Assembly (NCBI GenBank): GCA_001724245.1 | Contig: MEDX01000086.1 | Coordinates: 1-21,173, forward strand | DNA: 21,173 nt | Direction: 5' to 3' | From: Fonticula-like sp. SCN 57-25 | Lineage: Eukaryota; Nucleariida; Rotosphaerida | Shown: one piece after another, positions 10,901 through 18,484 of the stretch | Layout of the letters: each line of letters starts with the position of its first letter | Position numbering within the stretch: the first letter of the stretch is position 1 | Notes under the pieces: model-generated | Told to the model about the DNA's origin: nothing | Databases searched by the model: none | Seen by the model: only the letters and a program-made list of their open reading frames with translations | Position numbers and translations under genes: made by a program

Positions 10901-13900
10901 GCAATCTTCTTAAGATTATCCTGCAAGTTGGCAACATCCGTGGAATCCTGGCGAAGATCGATAGTCTCGTTGCGAAGGCCCGCAGCAAAAAGCGGCTCGC
11001 CGGCATCCTTGAGCTTGCACAGTAGTTCGATAATGTCGCTCAACGACTGCATCATCTGGGTAAACGTATCCAGGTCCATGTACTGGTCGTTGTTGCCAAG
11101 GACCTTGCGGCTACGAAGCAACAAAACTCGGCTTCTAAAGTCCTCCAGCTCGCTAGCAAAGATGCCGAAATCCTTTGACTCGGTGGCGCGCGGATTGTCA
11201 ACATTGAACTTGATCCAACCCTTTTCCAGGATCACCTTCACGCGCTTGATGGTGGTCTCCTCACTAAGTTCGCGCAAAAAAAAGTTAGAAGCCGATATAC
11301 TCTAACCGACTTGAAAGCGCACTTTGACTCGTTGCTGACCGCATCCGTGATGCTGGTAATGAGTGATTGACATTGGAGCAGATCTGGCTCGTGGCCCTCG
11401 GTCAAGAACTTGGACAGCTGCGGGAGGACTTGCTTCGACGACACTAACACCGTGCATCAGAAATACGAGCACAAATATTATAAACGCACGCTTGGCGTCC
11501 ATGACTGGAATGATGCCAAGGACGATGCTGATAAACTGCTGCATAGTGTGGTGCTGCACGACGTTGTCGTCAATCTCATTAAGCCAATTGGTCTGGCGAA
11601 GCGAATCTTTCTTCCCTTTAATAAGAGCCATCAACGGGTCAGCCTGGTGCAGGGCGAGGAAAGTTGACGTGGCCGAGTCGAGCCTGTCGGTGGAAATTTG
11701 CTAAACATTTGGTTAGTAATACTAATCGAAGCACGGCATTTCGCACCGACGCCAGCCAAGAAGCGGCTTGGTATACGTTTTGCACTGACTCGTCGTTCAC
11801 CTTCTGTACTCGGAAAATATACGTCAACATCAAACGCAAAAGAATCTGGTATTGTGGCCCGTACCTGCGCGTTTGCGTTCAGCTCGCTGATGTACTGCGC
11901 ATCGGCCGACGACGCGAAGAACGTAATGGCCCACTTGGCAGCTTCAAAGAGCTGGCGCCACCGCGCGGCGTCGCGTGCAATGCACAAGCGTTGAATGGCA
12001 ACATTAGAATAGGGCTTTAGCTTGAAGTGCTTGACAAACACATCGAGGTGGCTCGGCGAAAAGTTGCTGTCAAAGCAGTGGAGGTCGGAAAGGGTAACCG
12101 ACGCATCCTTCTCATCCGCCAGCTTTTCAATCAAAGACTTTAGTTGATTGGTCATTGTCTTGACAACAGAGTCGAGCTGCTTCAGGGATACGGCTGCGAC
12201 GGGTAGATTAGCGTCACGCCAGCGAATATTAACAACGTACGCTGCATTCCTTCAACATAGCGATCGACAAACGCTTTGAAAACGGCCGATTTAGCGAATG
12301 TAGCTTGCAATGAGGCTAGCTCCTCTTGTTGCTTCGTCAGCACAAAGCGGCTCCGCAAATCGGCCACGGTCATTCCATTATCCTAGAAAGGCATGTTAAA
12401 AAAGGCATGAAAACAAAGGGAACATACGGCCTTGGCAAGCTCTTTTTCCACCTCAAGGGAAGCACTGAGGAAGGAGCGAGTGAGGTCAATGTAGCTCCGC
12501 ATGCTCTCCCTGCGAACGTCGGCAGCAGCAATGATATCCGATGCGGATTGGACACCGGCTGCCAAACCTGCAGCAGAAATATTCGCAAAGAGCGGATACT
12601 TGTAGAATGACTCGATCGTCGAAATGCGTTGGGAAAGATATATCATATTGTCTTTAGAAACGTCGAGGCACCCATTGCAAATACGCTGGCATTCCTTCTG
12701 CAGGGCTGACACAATGCTCTCAACAAGCTTGAGCTGATTAGGCATAGGAGAGTTTGAACCATATTTGCTCACAAGCGCTTTCCAGTCCTTGAGGCTCACG
12801 GAGCAAAGAAGGCGGATGGCATCAGCCTGGGCAGTCAAGCGGCTCATCAAGAATTGCAAGGAGTCAAAAGCGTTCCGGCCCGGGATTTTGAAGATCTCCA
12901 CAAGGCGCTCCAGCACAAATTCCGTGGCCAAGGCATTCTGCATGACGATACTACCACTGCTCGGATCGCAAAGACGAGAAACATCAGCAACGATGTTGGG
13001 AACCAGAATGTGAAAGCGAATCAGCTTCTCTTGCAGTTTCGGCAACACTGTTCTGTAAAGCAAGCCGTCCTCGGTAGAAAGCATCACGGCAGGAAGCAGT
13101 GAAGAAGGGGCGACCGAGCGAACTATCTCCTCAAACTCGGACCTGATAAAGCCCGTAAACCAGTCGCCCGCAACATACAGCAACCTATTCAAGATCCTCA
13201 CACATGCATCCTGCTCTCTGAGTGAAACGGGTTGGAGTGAAGCGGGTGAAGCTTGGAACAGCATCAACATTGATTCTTTTCCCAACCTCGCCAAGGATTT
13301 TTCGGTCGAATCCTTCAAAAACGCCACCTGGTCAGCAAGACGCTTCCTCTGATCAATGAAATGCAAGGCAGCATTCCTATCCTTGATCCTATCACAAAGC
13401 TGCTCCACGTAGAAAACGTCCAGTCCGGCAGAATGCTCCTCGTATGCAACATGAAGAACAGCCAGCGGGAAGGAGAGCCCCAAAAAATGCATGCAGGCGG
13501 CCATGCTATCAACAAGCTTCCATAGGGCAGCTTGATCGAAGGAGGCTGCGTTCGGGTTGCCTGCGTCCATAATAGTAACGAGCATTGAAATAACGCCTTC
13601 CCACGCCGGCTGACCAACATAGCGTTCGGACGAAAAGTGTTCGCACGCGCGTAGAAGTTGTGGAAGCACATTTGACAGCCGCTCCAGCAGTTGGGGCTTG
13701 ACCAGGACTTCTGCACAAAGAGAGTTTGCGCAGTTCACGGCACCAGATAACACATGATGATCCAACGTAGTATTGCGACCTTCCTGCAAAACCTTTTCGA
13801 TGACATGAAAGGCGACGGCCTCAGGGATTCTCATCCTACCCTGCAACAGGTAGGCGAGGAAAAGTGGGTTCACTGTCAGAAGCGGATCGGGCTGATCGGG

Positions 13901-16897
13901 CCGATCGGGTTGACGCGACAAAAACTCGAGCAGACCTCGGACATAGTTGTGGGAGCTGATGCTCTGCAAAATATTGGGCGCATATTCAGAGCTCGAAATC
14001 ACCGACCGGTTCAAGACGCTCGCCGCAAAATTCTGAGCGGCACCAAGCCAATTCGATCCAGCGCGGTTATACTCGGCAGCGTAGTTTGTTGCGTACGCGA
14101 GCGCGTCATAGACGGCGGAAGCCATCCCCACATCATCATGCTGGGCAGCATAGGGATGGATTGTCACCAAAGAAGCCGGACGCGCCTTGAAGAACTGTGT
14201 ACCACGGCTGGAGTGCATTGTCACATCCACGTCTTTCTTGTTCAAGTATGAAGTCGGGATCAATAGACGGTGCACACTCACATTATCATCATCCGATGCA
14301 AACACCTGCGTGCTCTTTTCGATTCTCCTCTCGTTGGTCGTGCAACTGTGCAGCGAAGAGTCGCCAATCACATAGAGGAGGAGGTGCATGCGAGCAGGGA
14401 CGACGAGCGTGATATCATTCGAAGGAGTGGGGTGAGTGAGAACCGAGTTGCGAGACGCGCAGTAGCCTTGTGTATCCACGGCGAACGACACCTTGTAGGA
14501 TCCAACTTCCGACAACTGAATCGGAAAGTTCACCTTCAGTATTTCGCCTTGATCAAACATGCCGTCGACGACAAAAGAGGTGCCGCCTTCATGCTTCACG
14601 GTAGCAGAACACTTCCACTTGTTTCTCACCAGATTTCTAAACGACTTGTCCATCGTGATGAAAAGAGTGCATGCCAACGGCTCGTCAATATTAATCGCTT
14701 GCAAATCTGCCTTTGGCGTCCACTTGATAGAGAAGGTAGGGGCGTCCGGATGAGCAAGCGAAGGGAGCGAGATCGGCGCCGTCGCCTCGCCAAATCGGAA
14801 TTCTGCCTTTGTCGCCTTTACAGACGGCACATCAAAGACCGACTGCCCGTTCGTTGCGTCAAAGGCCTTGACTTTGCCTTCATCATTCCAAATTGAAACG
14901 GACATGCGCTCCGTCGAAGAAAAAATCGTAGACGAAGCCTTTTCCTTGACCGTCAATGTCCATCCTCCCCGCCGATTGGGGGTTGCCGAAGTAACAAGCT
15001 CGGGCAGGATGCACAAGCAGCGATTCTGCGAGGCTGCCTCGATGTTGTCGTACAGAATCACCGCCACCTTGGTCAGGACTGGCTCGACCGTTGCAGGGAC
15101 GCTAGCCTCAACAGACGCGTCCCTTTTGAACGACATCGTGTGGTCGACAGCGCTAGGCGCAGAGCCAACCCGAAGAATGACAGGAACGTGATCGGGAATC
15201 GCAGGCTTGAAGGAAGCCTTGCACATCCAGCTCATACCATCACGCTCTTTTTCCCAAACGAGTGAAGCGATGACCTTTTCAGGAGGAATGTACAAGTCGG
15301 CCACCTCGTCATAAAGAACCTGGCTTCCAAATTTGACCACTACGGAAGCCAAAGTGGCCGCCGCGGACACCGGAAGAGACTTGAGCATAGTCTTGGAATT
15401 TCCTGGATCGAGTTTCACCAACTTGTCCATCACAAAAAACTCCATGCTCTCCTTTGCCGCGAGCTCGCGCGAGAGCTCGAGTTCGAAAATTAAGCCGCTC
15501 TTTGTCACCTTCTTGGCAAATGACAAGACACTCAAAGCACTATTTCCCGGGGCCGACACCTCGCTCGTGTTGCTGAATTGAGGCGGAGTTGGCTGAGCCA
15601 GCTGCTTGTTTCCATCGCCGGCGACATCCGCGCGAGATACCTCGCCGGTCTGCGTAGCACCGCCGCTGCGCCCTTCAAGGCGGGCGTCTCTGAAACCTTG
15701 CGGTTCGAATCCTGCGGCTGCTCATCGGTGCTCGATGTCGACGCCAGCTTCTTGGGGTCTTTCTTACCTGCGCCGCTCCCAGCGCTGATCTCAGTAGGCT
15801 TGTTCGCAGTAGAGGACGCATTCGCCGCCTTCTTGCTGCCCGCGGGCTTCGCATCAACCACATCTTCGCCACTCTGGGCACCAGCAGCAGGCTGCTTGGC
15901 CGTCGTCTTGCTGTCCGCAGGCTTCTTGTCATCGATGACCTCGCCACTCTTGGCACCTACAGCAGGCTTCTGAGTCTTGGTGGACGCTTCAGTCGCCTCT
16001 TGCTTGCTGCTTGTCGGCTGCGCAGACTGCGTGGTCTCGGTGGATGCCTCGGCCACCTCTTGCTTGGCGCTCGCGGGCTCGGAGCTGTCGGCAGAAGCAT
16101 TCAAAGCATTGCTGCCAGTGGCGGGCTTGGCTTCGTCGTCGCCCAGGGGTGTGGCTTCAGAGGCCGGACGCGTCGAGTCGGGGATTGAGGTCATCTCCTC
16201 AGTGTGCGCTGCGGTCAAAGGCTGCGGCTCGCGTGAGTTCGAAGGTTTGGCGGTCGCACCGTCAGCGACCTGCGGATCGCTCGGAGCGACCGGGTTGTCG
16301 CCTGCGGCAGGGAAACCGCCTACCTGTGGCGATGCCACCTGACCATCGGCCGCACTGCCGTTTGACGACGCGCCCGCTGTAGCGGTGTCTTGTACCACAA
16401 CAGCAGGCGGGGCGCGGGCCGCGAAAGGCCACACGCGCGGACGATCTGCCGCGGGAGCCAAAGGACCAGACAAACGCCTCTCCGCTGGAGTCATATTCAC
16501 TTCAATGGGCAGCAGCGATGGTGTGATGGGCTGCGCATGTTCGTCGCTCCAGTTGAGCGGCGGGAGGCCGCGGTCGGTGTGGAGCGCGGCGTTGGTTGTG
16601 GGGTACCAAATGGAGGGAGTCCAGTCGATGTCGTGCACAAGCCCACGCATAAAAATTGGATTCATGGCGGAATATTCGGTATCCACAAGCACCTTCATGG
16701 CGCCATCCTACGCGAGTGGTCAGCATTGAGCAGGTCATGTCGACATTACGCACGATTGGCTCTGCAGCCGAAACAGAGAGCGTGGAGGATCGCCCAAATG
16801 TACCGGAAACTGTGCACAAGTTAGCAAAAACGCGTCATAAGAAAGCTCAAAACGCACGGCCTGAACCGCCGCCCGGTATCGGGCGCTGCGGGTTCAT
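2786..16897 (-). CDS. RNF213: Giant RNF213 (mysterin)-like dynein-type AAA+ protein lacking RING and RZ finger
   Basis: 28 exons join in frame into 12,699 nt, 4232 residues (human RNF213: about 5200). Exons: 16897-16858, 16809-16754, 16707-15641, 15572-12428, 12382-12241, 12193-11865, 11803-11747, 11700-11490, 11443-11323, 11263-10822, 10770-10354, 10304-10219, 10165-9823, 9774-9262, 9207-9070, 9014-8916, 8859-8559, 8501-8240, 8191-7987, 7935-7421, 7367-7070, 7014-6674, 6616-6439, 6394-4974, 4920-4384, 4321-4026, 3982-3564, 3505-2786. A low-complexity segment (about 130-385) precedes a long stalk-like region. The AAA+ core follows: AGTGKST near 2133 with a degenerate Walker B (VHLDIQ), GETGCGKT 2539-2546 with WVFLDE 2593-2598, and GKPGSSKS 2878-2885 with VVLLDE 2947-2952. 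Then come family motifs LYDMLNQNY (about 3226) and PPFLNRFEKH (about 3277). Residues 3576-4232 are divergent and cysteine-poor, with no RING or RZ pattern. In animals the protein is a cytosolic ATPase-E3 linked to lipid droplets and microbe coating; the E3 part of that role cannot be assumed here. The start ATG sits in a good context (GCCAAGATG), and exons 1-2 are less certain than the rest. Confidence 0.88.
6395..10165 (-). other. AAA+ motor core of the RNF213-like protein (AAA2-AAA4)
   Basis: Exon 13 ends with the Walker A AGTGKST of a module equated with AAA2. Its Walker B position reads VHLDIQ and lacks the catalytic Glu, as in animal RNF213. Exon 18 carries GETGCGKT and exon 19 the Walker B LWVFLDEINT, the module equated with AAA3. 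This is followed by an ACNPYKL sensor-like motif and then LVYTVQPLP, a strong family signature. Exon 21 carries GKPGSSKS and exon 22 VVLLDEVGLAD, the module equated with AAA4. Two complete Walker A/B pairs imply two ATPase sites, matching the two active modules known in mouse RNF213. The module numbering is inferred from order and similarity. Confidence 0.85.
15815..16071 (-). repeat. Degenerate 25-aa and 20-aa tandem repeats in the N-terminal low-complexity segment
   Basis: Within exon 3 the protein is rich in Ala, Ser, Lys, Pro, Thr and Glu. A 25-residue unit beginning A(V/A)GA(K/Q)SGE occurs twice in tandem, at about 15964-15890 and 15889-15815 (75-nt spacing, visible also as CCACTCTKGGCACC on the plus strand). 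Just upstream in the protein a 20-residue unit S(A/S)KQE(V/A)(A/T)EAST occurs at 16071-16012 and 16011-15952 (60-nt spacing). The segment is probably a disordered linker between the N-terminal ~95 residues and the first folded domain. Confidence 0.75.
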
Positions 16898-17048
16898 CTT
16901 GGCGGCGAAAGGGAAACTGCCGTGCAGCCTGCGGCCTGCAGTCTGCCTGCCACCTGTCTGCCAACAAAAAGTTTGCAAGCGTGATTCGGCCAATCACAAA
17001 GCTTGATCAATTCAGTTTGCAGTTTGCCGTGTGGCGTCATCGACAACA
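16898..17048. promoter_or_regulatory. Short divergent promoter between the RNF213-like and RNF14-like genes
   Basis: Only 151 bp separate the two start codons, which face away from each other, so the genes share a bidirectional promoter and 5' UTR region. The plus strand has no ATG upstream of the RNF14 start. Elements visible: a CCAAT box inside a perfect 6-bp inverted repeat (GTGATT-5nt-AATCAC, 16981-16997), a TTGATCAA palindrome (17003-17010), two tandem CAGTTTG heptamers (17013-17026), and a cluster of CCTGC/CTGCC motifs (about 16923-16961). No TATA box is clear. Which elements act is inference. Confidence 0.65.
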
Positions 17049-18359
17049 ATGGAGCGGAGGCTCGACGAGGCGCGAGCCCTGGAGGCGATTTACGGGCCGG
17101 ACTCCTTCGTCTACCAGGTGGTCTCTTCGAATGAAGTCAAAGGTCAGCTTAGCCTGAGTGCTCGCCTTCCCGATGAAGGCGTTATTATTCGAGCCGGCAC
17201 GCTTCCCGACCGCACGCTGCGTCATCTGCCGCCCCTCGTCGTGAGCTTTACGCTACCAGAAAACTACCCTGACCGCGAGCCGCCCACGGTGCGACTTTCG
17301 TGCTCGTGGCTTCCAGTGGACGATATCGACGCAATTGTGCAGGAAGCGGCGGATCTCTTTGTCGAAGGCTCGGAAAGCGTCTTTGTCATGGTCGACCGCA
17401 TTGTGGAGCGCGCGTCCGATGTGGCGGCCGGCGGCATCTCCTTGGACAAACGTGCGCATCCTGCCCACCTGTCATCTTCTCACTTATCTGTCTTTATCCA
17501 GTGACCGTGACCGACAATGTGCGCGCCGCTACGCTTGCCCTGCAAAACCTGGAGGCGTTTGATCGCACCGCGCGCCAAAAGGTGCGACTCTGCCTCATCC
17601 TCGCCGCTGCTAACCCTCGCAAAGGAATTTGACGAGAGCACGGTGACGTGCATGATTTGCTTTTCCTCATATGAAGGCTCGCGCTGCCTCATGCTGAGCC
17701 AGTGCGAGCACTCATTCTGCCGCGACTGCCTCGGCGGCCTTGTTGAGGTTGCCATCAAGGACGGCAGCTGGGCGGCCCTCGTGTGCCCCGACATGGGCTG
17801 CAAGAAGCAACTCATGCCCGTGGATGTGCAGCAAATTGTGCCCGCCGACCGCCTTGAAAAGTACGAGGAAGTCATGCTGCAAACGGCGCTGCGAACCATG
17901 TCGGACCTTGTGTACTGCCCGCGGCCAATATGCCGGTCGCCCGTCATCCGCGCCGACGCCGCCGACAAGCTCTGCATTTGCGGCAGCTGCAGCTTTGTCT
18001 TTTGCGCCATGTGTTTTAGGTCGTTCCACGGGCCGTCGGACTGCCGAGCCGACTCGGGGATTATCAGAGAGTTCATGGCGGCCGACGAGGACCACCGCCA
18101 GCAGCTTGAGATTATGTACGGCCAGGCGACATTTAGGCGAGCACTGGAAGAGTTTGCCAGCGTCGAGTTCCTTAAGAGCACGTCGACAAAGTGCCCCAAC
18201 TGTTTGACAAACGTCCACAAGATTGAGGGGTGCAACAAGATGCACTGCTCCATCTGCGACACCAACTTTTGCTATCTCTGCGGGGCAAAGCTCGGCGCAA
18301 TACCGTACCGCCACTTTGACCAAGACACGTCACCGTGCCACATGCGCCTCTTTGACTAG
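17049..18359 (+). CDS. RNF14: RNF14-type RWD-RBR E3 ubiquitin-protein ligase
   Basis: An RBR E3 that would take ubiquitin from an E2 on RING1, hold it as a thioester on RING2 and pass it to a substrate. Three exons, 17049-17451, 17502-17581 and 17625-18359, join in frame to 405 residues (human RNF14: 474). Residues 1-125 form an RWD domain: EARALEAIYG, then LPENYPDREPP and LSCSWL. RING1 starts at Cys170 (CMICF...CEHSFCRDC). The MSDLVYCPRPICRSPVI stretch and the FCAMCFRSFHG stretch make the IBR (about 259-301) and closely follow RNF14. RING2 begins CPNC at 351, and the catalytic cysteine is Cys364 in EGCNKMHC. The C-terminal PYRHF...SPC..RLF tail is also typical of RNF14. All expected zinc ligands appear present. 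I chose ATG 17049 because the frame upstream begins only with GTG. Introns are 17452-17501 (GTGCGC...TCCAG) and 17582-17624 (GTGCGA, with GCTAAC, ...AAAG). Animal RNF14 acts at stalled ribosomes and in transcription; a role here is not shown. Confidence 0.93.
17452..17624 (+). other. Two introns of the RNF14-like gene
   Basis: Intron 17452-17501 (50 nt, GTGCGC...TTATCCAG) and intron 17582-17624 (43 nt, GTGCGA...GCTAACCCTCGCAAAG) flank an 80-nt exon. Splicing joins the RWD exon to the start of RING1 without frame loss, and gives the QKEFDES junction typical of RNF14 just before RING1. Confidence 0.88.
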
Positions 18360-18484
18360 CCAAGTGTTTCCGTGTATTACTTTCCCATATGTTTGTATTG
18401 ACTTTTGCCGTGTACAATAATACTACCTATTCTGCTATCTCGATGCCCTAATTGATCACACATTCACACTTTGCACAACCGCGC
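18360..18484. terminator. Convergent 3' ends of RNF14-like and VPS13 genes
   Basis: The 125 bp between the two stop codons must hold the 3' UTR and polyadenylation sites of both genes, which converge here. The region is AT-rich compared with the VPS13 coding part. It contains TGTACAATAATACTA at about 18411-18425, which reads as a possible polyadenylation-type element on either strand. No stem-loop terminator is expected or seen. Confidence 0.5.

Larger units (their letters stand above)
3506..16857 (-). other. 27 short introns of the RNF213-like gene
   Basis: Introns on the minus strand, in transcript order: 16857-16810, 16753-16708, 15640-15573, 12427-12383, 12240-12194, 11864-11804, 11746-11701, 11489-11444, 11322-11264, 10821-10771, 10353-10305, 10218-10166, 9822-9775, 9261-9208, 9069-9015, 8915-8860, 8558-8502, 8239-8192, 7986-7936, 7420-7368, 7069-7015, 6673-6617, 6438-6395, 4973-4921, 4383-4322, 4025-3983 and 3563-3506. 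Lengths run from 43 to 68 nt. Donors are GTACG (11), GTGCG (8), GTATG (6), GTTCG (1) and GTATC (1). Acceptors end in TAG, CAG or similar, often 8-15 nt after CTAAC, CTAAT or CTGAC. Phases agree across every join and the total coding length is divisible by three. The third intron (15640-15573) is the least certain. Confidence 0.82.

Noticed and set aside
11264-11322. Donors GTTAGA or GTATAT inside 11300-11322 for the ninth intron
   Set aside because: They leave the wrong phase for the TTAG acceptor; GTGCGC at 11322 gives the right phase and fits the donor pattern.
13899-13925. Short GATCGG tandem run (cggatcgggctgatcgggccgatcggg)
   Set aside because: It lies within exon 4 and simply encodes a short RPD/QPD repeat in the protein; too short to call a separate element.
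14270-14896. Plus-strand ORF of 208 residues
   Set aside because: Antisense to the intact 3.1-kb exon 4; Arg/His-rich with no family resemblance.
16696-16698. ATG at 16698 as the start of the RNF213-like protein
   Set aside because: It is possible, but two upstream short exons with good donors (GTGCGT), CTAAC/CTGAC branch sites and correct phase lead to an ATG at 16897 in a better context. I kept 16698 as the fallback.
17480-18323. Minus-strand ORFs of 261 and 203 residues
   Set aside because: They mirror the RNF14-like RBR exons, whose zinc ligands and catalytic cysteine are conserved on the plus strand.
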